64,000 nucleotides of DNA from Thalassia testudinum (taxonomy: Eukaryota; Streptophyta; Magnoliopsida; Alismatales; Hydrocharitaceae), in contig JAZHRO010000014.1 of assembly GCA_037157565.1 (NCBI GenBank), forward strand, positions 100,843,501 to 100,907,500. Reading direction: 5' to 3'. The notes under the pieces were generated by a model. The model was given only the letters and a program-made list of their open reading frames with translations. It was not told the DNA's origin and did no database searches. Position numbers and translations under genes: made by a program. This document shows, piece after piece, positions 1 to 11,982 of this stretch (position 1 is the first letter of the stretch; each line of letters opens with the position of its first letter).

Positions 1-808
1 GGTTACTGAGTTCCGTAAACCAGAGGTCAGTTAAAAAGGACAAATAATCCCTAAGCCTTAGACCTAATACATAAGCTTTGCATTTTCCTCAACCTCTTGA
101 GGACTATCCGAATCTTAATGGATACGTGAATGTTTAAGCCCTTTAAGCCATAAAACAAGCCCAAGAGGCCTAAGATCAGCACTCATACTAATCTCTATGT
201 TTCTTTAGCACTTTAGGACTTAATTTTTTTCTTTTGATTTGGTTTAGAACTTAAGTAGATTCCATAATCATTTACTAAAGACTAACACTTTTTGTTTCAA
301 ATTGTTGCTTCTTTTTGACATTTAAATCACCTCATCTTTTCCTCCTCAAGAATGATATGCAATTAAGCTTACAAAATTTCCTCCCTTTCCATTTTTTTGT
401 TCTTTTTAAAGTTTTTTATTTTCTTTTTTGGTTTTTTTGAATATGAGTAATTTTTTTGTGAGAACCCTTCAGAAACTTGAATTTTTATGTGTTTGCACTT
501 TAACAACCCCCATGCTTAAGTTTTGCAATGTCCTCATTATAAATCGGAGGGTATGAAATCAATTAGGTTCAAGGATTAGAATAGGGTCAAAAGGGTGGAT
601 GAACGGGTCAGAATGACTGTTGCAGATGATTTCAAGCTTTGATACGAATACTAAAGGTAGAGTCGGCTATTCTTACTCTGAACTCATAGTGTAGTAGACG
701 TGAAGCTCAAAAGGATAATCAGAAGGGTCTCAATTTTTTTTTTTTTGAAATGAGGGGTTGTCTCCCGCTAAGTGCTAAATTCAATGCCTTCAGTTGAGCA
801 GAAGATGG
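1..808 (-). other. 3' untranslated region of element P
   Basis: This stretch has no credible gene. The minus strand reads from the end of the accessory frame, through a TGAAGGCATTGAATTTAGCA stretch shared with elements K and G (near 57920 and 39200), to a GCATGGGGG tract at about 508-516. That tract resembles a polypurine tract but matches an internal G-run of E1 near 19600, so it is not the LTR border. A short A-run lies near 731-746 on the plus strand as T. Confidence 0.55.
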
Positions 809-2573
809 TCATGGAGAAGGAGTGGTCAAATTATCAAGGTTTTGTAGAACAATCACCTTAATCAGTAGCTTGGTTGGTCCAACCAGGTGATTGTTCAGAT
901 CTACAGCCTGATGATGTAGCCCAAACCTAATCAATCTGGTGGGTTGATGGATGTGAATTAGTAGATTTGGAGCCCACCAGATACCTTGATGTTTAAATAG
1001 ATATGGAAATGAAAATCCAGGATTTGGCTGATTCCAATCAGCCTAGTCAGAGCAGGGATCCTCAAATGAAAAAGACTCTATGGAAGATGTAGGAACCCTA
1101 CAAGAGTGATCAAAGAAGGATGGATGTGATTAGCAGTCTAATTGATATCCGAATCTCGATCAAAATGCGAAGAAGAATCATGTGCGACCGGATCATCGAG
1201 AGGGGAATCAAAATAGAAATTGATTCCTGTGGTAGGTCGGGGTTGGAATTGGATTCGAGAAGGTTCTGTATGTTTTGTAGAAGAGGTGGTTTCTTTTAAA
1301 TCATTGACCTCAGTGTCAGAATAAAAGGATGGGTCGTGGTCACTGAGGTCATAAACAGGTTTGAAGTCATTAGGAAACAACAGTTTTCCGAAATTAGAGT
1401 AAGATTCGAAATCGTCGAAGAACTTGCGAAGATCGTGTTCTGAATTGATACCAGATCAGAGGTTACACCATAGAAAGAATCAAGATAAGTAGAATCAACA
1501 ACCTGACTTGGATCTAACCTAGTTTCAGATTCGAAGCTTAAAAAGGTGTCCTTAATAGGCATGTGCTCAGGTTCTTGGCTCCTAGGATAGACCTAATCAA
1601 TTCCCAACTTATCCAACTTCTCGATTTCTGTATCATAGATTGGCATGACTTTTGAAAGATCAATTTATGTCTCTGAGGAGGTTGGAGAGGTGTATTCATC
1701 AAATATAGGCCCAAAATCATATTCTAGATTTAGATTTTGACTTTCATCATTTTGGGCCTCATGATTATCCCAAATAGGCTCAAATCTAGATTCTAGGTTA
1801 AAGGTAAGGGTTGGATCACTAGAATCTAGGTTGGGCTCTATTGGGATGTTAGAGTCATTCTCGAGAATCACCTTAACAGGATAAGGCTCAGGATTTACAT
1901 TCTCGAGAAGTCTTGTTTTATTCTCATCATCACAGGTGTCAGGGAAATCTAAGCTTGATGGACCAGCTTCCTGGTTTCCTAGGGCTGGTTCGGAATTGTG
2001 AACACCTACAATTGGATCCTCCCAACCCATCTCAAGATCAAGAATGTCAATTGTTATGAAATTTGAATCAGAATTCATTTGGGTTGGGAGTCCACAACAA
2101 CCATGATCATCAAACCTGGGATTTAGGAAATTAAGTAGATCACTAGAATCACTCCAAGGTGTTTTATTAATTTCTGATCGGTATTTTTGATCAATGGATC
2201 AATATAATCTATTCAGCAATTCTCCCCATTTTTCTAAAAAAATATGGAGTTCTTCTAGAACTAAAGGATTTGACCAATATTGCACACAATCATTATTGTG
2301 TAATTTCACTAATTCAATGTGTTCTACTAAGAGATCGTCTCGGGTTGAACCGTGGTTTAGTCGTATTCATATTATCTCCATACAGTTCAAAATGTGGCCC
2401 ATTGTTTTCTTAAATTTATCCTGAATGTCCCTATCTAAGGCTTCATAATATTCTTCATGGTGTCTATAGGCAGCCTCAATCATCTTATCCTTGATAGTCA
2501 TTTGAGACACAGGTTTCTTAATCACTTTTCCTAACATATCAGGTTGTATTTTCAAATCAGGTGGTGGAATCAA
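809..2573 (-). pseudogene. Decayed acidic accessory frame of element P
   Basis: Minus-strand open segments at 2573-2367, 2078-1665, 1562-1296, 1380-1138 and about 1080-809 lie in several frames separated by stops, as expected for one decayed long frame. The pieces are rich in Asp, Glu, Ser and Pro. The last segment runs through FEDPC, then RFGLHHQA, then NNHLVGPTK before a TGA at 811-809. The EDPC-to-HHQ order and spacing resemble the end of the E1 frame (19275-19440), and the HHQ part resembles the end of the K frame. No gag, protease or RT motif is present. Function unknown; homology to the E1 frame is inferred from position and short motifs only. Confidence 0.5.
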
Positions 2574-3070
2574 GATGTAGAATCAAACTCAGGTTAGATT
2601 GAAGTTGATCAGATCTGAAAGAGATTCCCAAGAAGATCTAATGGGGTCTCTTAGGTTAAAAACCTAAGGACCTTCCTGTGTATGTGCTCTATAGAAAAGA
2701 TGAGGGACTCGATATTATATTATTTGGACCCAATCAAGCCACCCAATGATTTTTGGATGACTAAGGCAGTTTCGAGGTGGATGATACCTCTGAATTAGAA
2801 ATCCACACACCCGAGAAATACCTGGCCAGCCAGGAAGGGAGAGCCCCACAAAGACCCCTACACGGTAGAGCATCCTGATGGGTTACAGGGTTTCCCCCAC
2901 ACAACCTTCCTTGTCACTATGGTTCCAAGTAGATTGGAATGTGCAAACTTAAGACCTTAAGTCTACCAATTTTATTTCTAATTTGTGCCTTGAGTTTCAC
3001 TTGATTAGAAGTTGACTTGATTGTGACCTACTTTGGAGGTTGGTTGGTCTACAATGTAGGTCAACTTCAC
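2574..3070 (-). other. Leader of element P downstream of the LINE insertion
   Basis: I see no gene here. On the minus strand this is the continuation of the P leader that was interrupted by the LINE; it resumes at 8100 on the other side. Confidence 0.5.
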
Positions 3071-3088
3071 CTAACCTATCCTAAAGAT
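3071..3088. repeat. LINE target-site duplication, left copy
   Basis: CTAACCTATCCTAAAGAT, identical over 18 of 18 bases to 8082-8099; the bases just outside differ on both sides. Confidence 0.95.
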
Positions 3089-3202
3089 TTTTTTTGAAAC
3101 AATAAGGAAAGCTATCGTGCAACAATAGCAATCTAGGAGAACATTTTATTGATCAAGATAAAGACAAGGTTACAAAATAGATCCCCACAGATGCATGAGA
3201 GA

Positions 3203-6200
3203 CTAGCATACATTTACAATTTGCTCCACACATACTGGCCTCTCCTGAAATAAAAAATCATTTCTTGCTCTCCACACACACCACATAACAGCTGCCATAT
3301 GACAGGGCAATTTGTCATGCAGTAAAAAATTTTTCCGCAGATCATCCCAAATGGGGAGCGGTTCCCTGCAAACTCTTCTCCAGACATCATTAGTGACCAT
3401 GCACGAAGAAAAGATATGAGTGGAGTTATCAGTGGGCAAACCACATAACAAGCACGATTGTAAGGCTACACCCATTCTTCTATGTCTAAGATCACCTGTC
3501 ACCAATCCATCTTTCCTATATATCCATAGAGAAATATGGACTTTCATTAGGATCTTTAATAGCCACAATTTTTTCCCTACTGCATCTACCTCCATAGAAT
3601 TGGAATGCCTCATGATCTTTTCATATGCTCTAGCGGGAGTGAAAATTCCATCCCACCTATATTTATCTTTAGTACCATACGATGGCCTAAAGTCCATCAG
3701 ATCCTGCTCCAGGCGTGTCCTTTCCTCCCATGTTCTTGTGCCTTCTCTGCGATAGTCCCTCCATCAAGCTGCCAGGCATCTTCCCCGTCAGACCAAAACC
3801 TACATACCAGGTCCCCTTTATTCATGTCAGCCGCATAAGCTCTTGGGTAGACTTCCTTCAGTTGGCCTAATGACGACCACTCCTGCCAGAACTTGAAGGA
3901 ACGTCCATCACCTAAGATAGGTTGAAACATCTGCCAGTTGTTCTTCATGGCCTGAATCACTGATTTCCAGAAGGGGGACGGTTTAAGTGGTTGGAGCCGG
4001 TTCAGAGAGCTATGCGGGCTACCATAGTTCTCTTTAATAAGAGCAACCCAATTCTTATTCTCATCATTAAGCAATTTAATGGCCCACTTGAGCAATAAGG
4101 CATCATTGAACTATTTAAGAGATTTTATTCCCATACCACCCTATTCCTTTGGCATACATAGACTATCCCACTTCAACGGTTGTAAAAATTTACCTTCATG
4201 AGTTGCTCATTTCCAGAAGAATTGCTTCCGTATCACATCAATGCATTTCTAGATAGACTTGGGTGCTTGAAACATAGAAAAAAAGAATACAGGGATGGAA
4301 GTTATCACTGAATTCAGGAGAATAAGTCTACCTCCTTTGGATAGATCTTTGCTGCTCCACCCTTGTAACTTGACAGAGATTTTATTAAACAGAGCATTCC
4401 AGTCACTCTTCTTTAATTTAGTACATTTTAGTGGTAGACCCAAATATCTAACTGGGAGAGTAACCAGGGGAGTACCTAACATGGAGGAGATGGCCATTTG
4501 TTCATCACCAGTTAGACCAAAACACACCAATGAAGATTTATCACCATTCAATTTCAAGCCAAATATTTTCCCAAATATCTCTACCATATGGAGCAATGCT
4601 TGTGCTTCTTGTTCATTCCCCTCTACAAAAAAAACTGTATCGCCAGCATATTGCAAGACAAGGGCCAAGGCACTCCTGTTGGAGATGGAATATCCTCTGA
4701 TGATACTAGCCTCCGACAATTTGCAAGCATACCTCGCCAAAGTGTGCACCGCAAGGTTAAATACAAGTTGTGAAAATGGGCATCCCTATCTAACACCACA
4801 TTGTGGTTGGATCCACATCCCATAGGGCCTACCATTAATCAAGGGTGAGAAAGAAGCGGTGGTGATGCATCTTTTCATCCATTGCAGCAATATAGGTGGA
4901 AACCCCCTTCTCTTGAATACTTCCCATAAGTACTACCACGACACCGAATTGTATGCCTTCCGAAAGTCTACCTTCCAAAGGAAAGCTTTACACTTTCTCC
5001 TGTGCCATAATAAAGGATTCTTGCAATGATCTGTTGGGGAGGAAAGCAGACTACACTAGGAGTATGTGGTCTTGTAGAACCTTCCTTAATCTGTTTGCCA
5101 AAACTTTACTCACCAACAAGTATATGGAATTAGACAATGCGATTGGTCTAAAATCTGGGAAGCTATCTACATCTGGCTTTTTTGGGAGTAAAAAAAGGTA
5201 TGATCTGTTTATTTTATCAAAGCCATAATTGCCCCTTTGAAATTCCCCAACTACCTCCAGCACCTCCCCTTTTAGTACAGTCCAAAACTCTTTGTAGAAG
5301 AAGACTTGTATGCCATCTGGACCCAGCGATCCTTCATTATTCAGATCATTAAGAGCTTCTAGCACTTCTTTTACAAAGATGGGAGTCACCAAACTGCTAG
5401 CCTGCTGTACAGAAATTCGAGGAAAGACTACTCCTGCCATCTTCCACACCCTTCTTCTTGCAGCCTGAGAAGTGTCCCTAAAGTATCTGGCGGCTACAGC
5501 TTTGATTTCATGTTGATATGATGTTTCCTGATCATCCACAACAATGGAGGATATAAGATTATGTCTTCTTTGTGTGCTAGCTGCTAAGTGGAAATATTTG
5601 GTATTGGCATCCCCCTCTTTGAGCCAAAGTTGACATGAACGCTCGTGCCAATCCATTTCCCTTTTTAAGTCTTCCTCAGCCATGATCTCCTGCCATGTTT
5701 CTATATCCGACAGCTCCTAATCGTTCAGAGTGCTAGACTCCTCCTTAATGTCCAGCTGCTGTAATGTTGCAAGAGCTTCACTGCACTTTTGGTCTCTCAG
5801 CACAGCCACTGTGGATCCATATTCTTTCAGCATGGCATGCATTGATGCAAGCTTTGTAGCCAGCTTGATAGTTGCAGTACCCTCAGCCTGATTGGACCTC
5901 CACCAAGTTTCAACCATTTCATGGAACCCCGGTTCTCTAAGCCAAGACTTTCTAAGTTTAAAGTAGGACCCAACATGGATGTTGTCTCCACTGTCCCAGA
6001 CCAACAGAGTGTGATCTAAAAAGGGACGCTCCAAACCTGCCATCGAGGATAATTGGAATTTTTCCATCAAATCCACATTCCCGAAGAATCTATCCAATTT
6101 CGAGCACGAGCCATTCTTGCTTCTCCAAGTAAACTCCACCCCAGCAGTAGGAAACTCATTCAGCCCCAGATCTTGTATTGTTAGCTGGAACTCAAGGGAA

Positions 6201-6679
6201 GCATTATCCATTAGCCCACTCAGTATGTCCGTCTCTGTCAAGGTGCAGTTGAAGTCACCCCCTATCAACCATGGTAGCCCCTGTGAGCATCTTGCAAGTT
6301 CTGAAAAATCCTCCCAAAGTTTTGATTGGCTACTAGCAACACACAACCCATAGACGGCTGTGATTAGCCATTGCATCTGCCCTTGGATCTTCTTACACCG
6401 ACAGAAGATAGCATGCCTAAATTTGATAACTTCAACCACTTCTAAGCATGTCTTCTTCCACCAAAAGGCCATCCCTCCAGCTCTCCCATGTGCCTCTAGA
6501 GCCACATAGCCAACGTACCCATTCCTCTTCAAATTAGTCCACATGGGGCTGTTTTCACATGCAATATGCGTTTCTTGAATGAGAGCACACTCAATATCCC
6601 ATTCCCTTTAGTATCTCATAAGTGAGGCTCTTCAAATTTTATCGCGCAAACCACGAACGTTCCAGGAGAGAACTCTCAT
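3203..6679 (-). pseudogene. LINE ORF2: endonuclease-reverse transcriptase-zinc-binding polyprotein, decayed
   Basis: The ATG at 6679 begins MRVLSWNVRGLRDKI, followed by a TGA, a TAA and QETH, the first motifs of the LINE endonuclease. The next segment (6544-5717) contains GGDFNC, TWRSKNGSCSKLDRFF and DHTLLV (normally SDH). RT motifs follow in 5683-5051 (GPDGIQVFFYKEFW; FLLPKK; FRPIALSN) and 4749-4249 (YAGDT, LNGDKSS, YLGLPLK). The C-terminal part (4095-3203) contains KVHISLWIYRKDGLVTGD and CLLCGLP...STHIF...C of the RT zinc-binding domain. The canonical YADD is YAGD here (codons at 4650-4639), so a catalytic Asp is lost. The product would normally nick the target and copy its own RNA. The start overlaps the end of ORF1 by 41 nt in another frame. 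Confidence 0.92.
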
Positions 6680-8074
6680 CTCCCCCTTTGAGACCCCCCA
6701 TGCTTGTTTGAGGCATGCGCTTAGCTCTAATTATCATTGCAATGGAATTTTCGTCCACCTTCTGGGACACCACACTCTTTCTTCTTTGCCTTAATTTATA
6801 GGGAGATCTCCCCAAGGCTGGCTTTGACGAAGCTCCATCCCCAATTGTTAGGTCCTCATTAGCAATGAAAGGGGAAAGTTGTATCAAAGAGTTCACTGGT
6901 ATCTCTTGTAGCACACCCACAGATTGATCTTCATCTTGTGTAGCTTGGTCATCCCCTATCACAGCCATCTCCTCCTCTTCCATCTCCCTGTGATTATGGT
7001 CTTTCCTCTTCTTTGGCTCAAGAGCCTCCTCAGGTGTGCCTTGCCTTATTTGCACCAAAGTAGGCTCCCCTCTAGCAACCTCCGTAAAGGTTCGCTGCAC
7101 CTTCTGCTCATAGAAATCATTCACCACCTCACCCAGCTTCAACTGCAAGAGCCATGAACTTCCACCACACTGGAGGATGATCTTCTCTGGTACTAAACCT
7201 TCTCTGAAACCTCCACATTAACACATAGCACCCTGCCATCCCCTTCCATCAATCCTATCTTCGCATCCTCAGCCACACTCTCAAATCCAGCTAGAGCAAA
7301 TGCAACCACACCTCTCAACCTAAGATGTAGCAGCAGGCCACTGATTTTCAAAGACCCTGATTGAGAACCAACCCTTTGAGGTAGCCGATCTTGTAAGGCC
7401 CCATCAAAGGGTGAAATAAGCCTCCATATCACGGATAAATTCTCAAACACAGACGACCTAAATCGAAGTCGCTCCACATCCATCATACCCAAATGAAAGA
7501 GAACAAATCTCGTAGGGGACAAAGTAGAGATCTTCCAACCTTCAATAGAGAGTGAAAGGGACTTTACCAATTTTTGGATGCATTCTAGCGATGGGTTGCC
7601 GGTCATCACCTCCCTGATCAAAACACCTCTAAGTATGAGTTTAGAGATCTTTGTATCTTCTGACATTAGGACTTCGACATCAATGGTAAAGCCCTTGTAG
7701 CTATCAGGAGGCGGCGGTGGCCTAACATTGTTCATCGACCGACGGTGCCAGAAGATCCCCCATCTAGATCCCCCTCTGGTCTTTGTGCAGGAATCTCACT
7801 TATGCCCATGTCCTCCACACACCAAGCACACGAGGGGGGAACGGCAAACCACTGCCATGTGGCCTCTCCTGCAGCAGCGATAATAGATGATCTCTCTGTT
7901 AACCCTTTTCCACATCTCCCTCACTGTTCGACCACCACCCATTCGACTACTGCCCCTTAGGGTTTCCCCTCTTAGATCTCTTCTTCGCCTTACCCTAGAC
8001 CTCCATGTTGACCATCCCACATCGTTGCGATGCCCAACCTCTCCTCTTCTCTCCTCTCCTCTCATCGTCGTCAT
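6639..8074 (-). pseudogene. LINE ORF1: gag-like RNA-binding protein with CCHC zinc knuckles, decayed
   Basis: The minus-strand ATG at 8074 opens a basic Arg-rich N-terminus, then two zinc-knuckle-like units: YYRCCRRGHMAVVC (the first Cys replaced by Tyr) and CLVCGGHGHK-stop-DSC. The in-frame TGA at 7795-7793 falls inside the second knuckle; reading continues in the same frame to 7193 through a domain typical of plant L1 ORF1 proteins. A frameshift near 7193 leads into 7148-6639, an acidic then basic tail (RSPYKLRQRRKSV). ORF1 proteins of this type bind element RNA in the cytoplasm and enter the reverse-transcription particle. One stop and at least one frameshift show it is dead. Confidence 0.85.
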
Positions 8075-8081
8075 GGCCGTT

Positions 8082-8099
8082 CTAACCTATCCTAAAGAT
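8082..8099. repeat. LINE target-site duplication, right copy
   Basis: CTAACCTATCCTAAAGAT, a perfect copy of 3071-3088. Confidence 0.95.
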
Positions 8100-8765
8100 G
8101 GTAGAATGAAATCTAGGTCAAGACCCAAAAATCAACCTAAATTACTCTCAAGTTATTAGGTCCACAATTTTTAAGGTTCAAGTGAAATTAGAGCCTAATT
8201 TTTAGGGTTCTTGATTAGATCTTTTCAAACAGGGGCTTTGGTAGCACACAAATGCGGGAGGGTTTATTCTCTTTAATGCAGGCAAATGTGAACCAGCAGT
8301 TCAAAACCATATAGTATAACCCTAGTTAGCTCTATTTCAAATCCAATTTAATCACAAAATGTTCACCTTAGGCTTCAAGTAAGAAGTGTGTTAGTCCAAT
8401 GAGATTTACAAATTAAGCATAGTCCCTAATAGGTACAGGCAATCAAGGTAGGGATTTTCTAATCAGAATCGCTTCAAGCTTCAATTAGATATGAAAATTT
8501 TCTTAAATCAGGAAAACTTTGCCTTTAAATATAAATTATTATGAAAATAAGGTAAATGAATCCTAATTGATTATTTCCTTTTTATCTTCCCAAGATTAGG
8601 AGGTTGATTAGGGAAGAAAAGAGAATTTACTTGCCCTGGGAGTGGTTGTTTTGCATGGAAGATCACCTCATGATGTACCTCACAAAATCACAAGAAATCA
8701 AATAGGGCAAGTTCATGCTCAAATATAATCAAATATAGCACAAAGAATAGCTGTGAATTGTGCAT
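8100..8765 (-). other. Leader of element P between primer-binding site and LINE
   Basis: AT-rich sequence without a long frame on either strand. It is the region between the primer-binding site and the first coding segment of P on the minus strand. Confidence 0.55.
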
Positions 8766-8785
8766 CCTCCTTAGCAACGGTGCCA
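8766..8785 (-). other. Primer-binding site of element P
   Basis: The minus strand reads TGGCACCGTTGCTAAGGAGG three bases after the LTR end (...CAACA, then TTT). It resembles the complement of the tRNA-Asp 3' end used by Athila elements, with a few mismatches. Confidence 0.8.
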
Positions 8786-8788
8786 AAA

Positions 8789-11661
8789 TGTTGATATGGT
8801 GAAATTGATGTTTTAAAATCATTGCGTTGCAGTATAGTCAAAATTACTTGTCAACAAATACAATTTATAACTCGAATATCTAAATGAAGTCCAAGGTCGA
8901 ACATAGGAAGCAAATAGGAATTCACACGTTAATCTTCAATTAAAATATAAATGAGATAGGAATAAGCCAAGAATAAGATTTTCAATGAATAATTACTACT
9001 CAAATCTGATATTCATTAAGAACATGCGTATATCAAGAGTTAACTATGACAAAAAGATGCCTAGAACAAAATAATGGTGATTTAGATCACCAATTATTAG
9101 CCTAAGCACATATATATCAATTATTCAATCATGTTAAATAAATGAACAGTGACCAGACATCTGAATATTAAGTCAGACGACTTAAATGTCACCTGCTACA
9201 GTGCCTTCTTTTTGATCTTCTTCTGCTATCTTTGTCCTTTTCTTCTTCTCTCCTTATTCTGCCTTCCCTCTTTTCTTCCTTACGGCAGCCTTCTCCGTCT
9301 CTTCCTTCCCTCTTATTCTCTTCTCTCACGGCTAAGTGTTAGCCAATGCACAGAGGAGCAAAACCCTCCCCTCTCCCGCTCACTCTCTCTTTCCTTTCCT
9401 CCTCTCCTCTTTTCTCAAACCAATATTATTCGGTATTCAGATCACGTAACCAGGTCCAAGGCTGTGTGTGTGATTGTTGTAGTCGAGGAGTGAAGAGCTA
9501 GTCGGGTTGGGTATATGTGCAGATGTGAGGGACCTCACCCCAAGTGTTTGAGGTGATAAGTCCTGTTCAGAAAATCAATATATACGCACTTGTGAACTCA
9601 TCCATTAATGATGTGGGGCTAATCCAGATCCCTTGTCTTCTCACACCTGCAGATGAAGATGCCTCCAATCGAGGTAGCTGCAGATGGCTTGACCCTCGAT
9701 TACCCACCTGGGTGTGTGCCTGGGAGTACTCTGTGCTACCTGGAGATGTCACTTGGAGCAAGCATGCCCTCGAACACAGCTCCAAGCTTGCTTAGAGCTT
9801 CCTCGTTAATGGCAGTGAAGGGCGAAACCTGAAAAACAAGAACATGGCCTCTCAGCCTAATCAAAAGCATTCATGAGAATCTCTGGACCATGGCGAGTGT
9901 GTGGGTGGTGGTGGCATGTCCTGTGAGGGTGCGTGGTGGTCGGACGGAGTCGGGGATGGAGGCAAGAAGGTGGGTTGTTCGGTGGCAGTCATGAGTGTGT
10001 GGATGGTGAAATAAGTATAGGGGTTTTGTGTAGGTGGATGTGCCAGAGGTTGCAGAGTAGGTGACAAGGCGATTGGAAGTGTAAGGTGACAGAAAAGCCT
10101 CACTGGAGAGGTGGCCAAAGTGGAGGAAGAAGGTGGTTTGTGCATGCATCGAGAGGTTCTTTTTGGATTTTGGGTAAGGGGAACTAACCTAAGACTCTAA
10201 AGGAACTAATCTAACCCTAAAATAATGGATGAAAGGTGGGAATGCCTATGATGATGGTATGCCGGACGTGGGGAAGACAAAACCTCCGGTGATAGGGGCA
10301 GCGATGACGAGGGGCTGTAGGTGGCACTCGCTGGTATTGCGATGCACGAACGAAGGTAAGGAAGAGAAATCCACCTGCTATGGTCTGTGAGGGCTGACGA
10401 GGAAGGTGGTCGAAGAAGGTCGTCGGAGCTCATGGAGCATTCGACCGGAGAGGAGGGAAGGAGGTTTTCCAGCCAAAAACAAGCTAAGGAGGTAAGGAAC
10501 TTGATTAGGCTTCTTTTATAGGCCCTAAGGAGGAGTTCCAAGCTTGGAAACAAGATTGAAAACTCTAAGCTTTCTGTTCAAGCCAGATACACATGGTTTC
10601 AAAGAGTTCACATGAGAAATCTAGAGAGTTTTAGGATTCAGGAATGGTCTCATTTGGAAGGGAATTTCTCAAGGAACCTCCCTTTTAAATTTGGGAGTGA
10701 TTGATTGAGAATCGAGCGAGGAATCCTTGCTCAAATCTCGACGATGAAGGTCTGAATTTCCAAAAATGGCGTGAGGACCAAACTATGAAGAAGGAAAAAA
10801 ACCTAGGGGCCTATTTGTAAAGAATTTAAAGAGTTAAGGGCCACTATGTGATAAAAAGAGTCTATCTGGACTGAAATGTAAACTAGGTCAAGGTGATGTC
10901 TAATTGGGCCCAAATTTTGGTAGAAATATAATTTGGACCCAAGGAATCTGATGGTGAAATCAGATTTTGGTTTTGACCAAGTTTGAATGGATAATTTACA
11001 TAGAAATCCAAATTATGGCAACTATCCAATTGAGACTCTTTTTTAGGTCAAATTAGGTTCCAATGGTCAAAGCAAGCATACCAAACCTTATAGAATATTT
11101 TTATATACATTTTAGAAGGTCTAGGTTAATTTTATCCTAACCAGAACCTCAGTTAATTAAGAGGATCTATTTTTATGGTTTTAGATGTCCATTAATTTTT
11201 GAAATGCATGAAAAACCCATTTTTGTCTATATAAACCCACTTATTAGACATTTATGACCATTTTACCTTTATTTAACCCCTAAGAAACCCCATGATTACT
11301 CTGCAATTAAGATATTCTATTAAAACTGTAATTTTGCTTCTATTTTAATGCATTTCTCTCAGAAAGGATATGTAGTGAATTAGGGCTCTTTGGCAGTTAT
11401 GTAGGAACATTTATCAATTGATTTTGACTAAATAAATCTATATATGGCTGATGATGATCTTATCATCATTAACTAATCAAAGCATGCAATTCTAAGTTAA
11501 TTCTAAATGCATTAGATATGAATGCAACACACGAATTATGTAATTAAGCTAAAAATATGCATTAATTTATTTACATCCTAATGTATGCTATCTAAATGTT
11601 AAAGATATCTTAATGTCTAGGCATTCATATACTTAAATAGCCCACAAATATGGGCTAATCA
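8789..11661 (-). repeat. LTR C: 3' LTR of L and 5' LTR of P (2873 bp)
   Basis: On the minus strand it starts TGATTAGCCCATATTTGTGG at 11661 and ends CCATATCAACA at 8789. A polypurine tract of L lies on the upstream side (11667-11675) and a primer-binding site of P on the downstream side, so one LTR is shared by two internal regions. The first 200 bases of the sense strand resemble the LTR start of E1; the rest is different. It contains a pyrimidine-rich leader-like part (plus strand 9200-9420) and no convincing gene. Related LTRs are F (49190-51756) and H (53619-55026). Confidence 0.85.
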
Positions 11662-11666
11662 AATGA

Positions 11667-11675
11667 CCCCATCCT
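11667..11675 (-). other. Polypurine tract of element L
   Basis: The minus strand reads AGGATGGGG, then TCATT, then the LTR start TGATTAGCCC. It corresponds to AGGCATGGGGG before the E1 3' LTR. Confidence 0.7.
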
Positions 11676-11982
11676 AGTTTTTGCTAGTCCCTAGCAAATT
11701 TAAGCCATAACCAAACACTCAAAGTGATCCAAGCTGACTCAATTGACCTTTTCACAGAAATTAGGTTGCATTATCTAACCCTAGATCATAAGGTACCTAA
11801 GTAGTTGCTAAGTTACAGATTAGGTTGGTTGAGGACAAGTTGTAGGCATAGACTTCCCTGATTTGTAACTCTACCCTAAGGTTTATTAGTCCTAGAGATT
11901 AAAGCATCCGTGCATGTGCATTGGTCTGATTTATTTGAGGTTGGTATGATTGCCAACCTATAAAGTGAGTAAGAGGATTCTT

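Larger units (their letters stand above)
3089..8081 (-). mobile_element. L1-type LINE (non-LTR retrotransposon), nearly full length, 4993 bp
   Basis: The element has an oligo(A) tail of about 7 nt at the minus-strand 3' end (T-run at 3089-3095) and perfect 18-bp target duplications (3071-3088 and 8082-8099), as expected of target-primed insertion. On the minus strand it carries ORF1 with CCHC zinc knuckles, then ORF2 with an apurinic endonuclease domain, reverse transcriptase and a C-terminal RT-associated zinc-binding domain. ORF1 starts only about 8 nt from the 5' end, so the 5' UTR is probably lost. Stops, frameshifts and a mutated RT active site make it inactive. It sits in the leader of element P. 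Confidence 0.95.
1..11661 (-). mobile_element. Non-autonomous Athila-like LTR retrotransposon P (partial, 3' end off window)
   Basis: Read on the minus strand, a 5' LTR (8789-11661) is followed directly by a primer-binding site, a leader without a long frame, scattered acidic frames and a 3' region containing the sense motif GCACTTAGCGGGAGACAACC near 740-770. No RT, RNase H or integrase is recognisable. A LINE at 3089-8081 interrupts it. The leftmost 60 bases resemble the E1 3' region near 19930-19990, so the 3' LTR should begin less than 1 kb beyond the left edge (inference). The same LTR also serves as the 3' LTR of element L. Confidence 0.75.

Noticed and set aside
3420..4835. Plus-strand frames opposite the LINE (for example 4295-4825)
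   Set aside because: Antisense shadows of ORF2.
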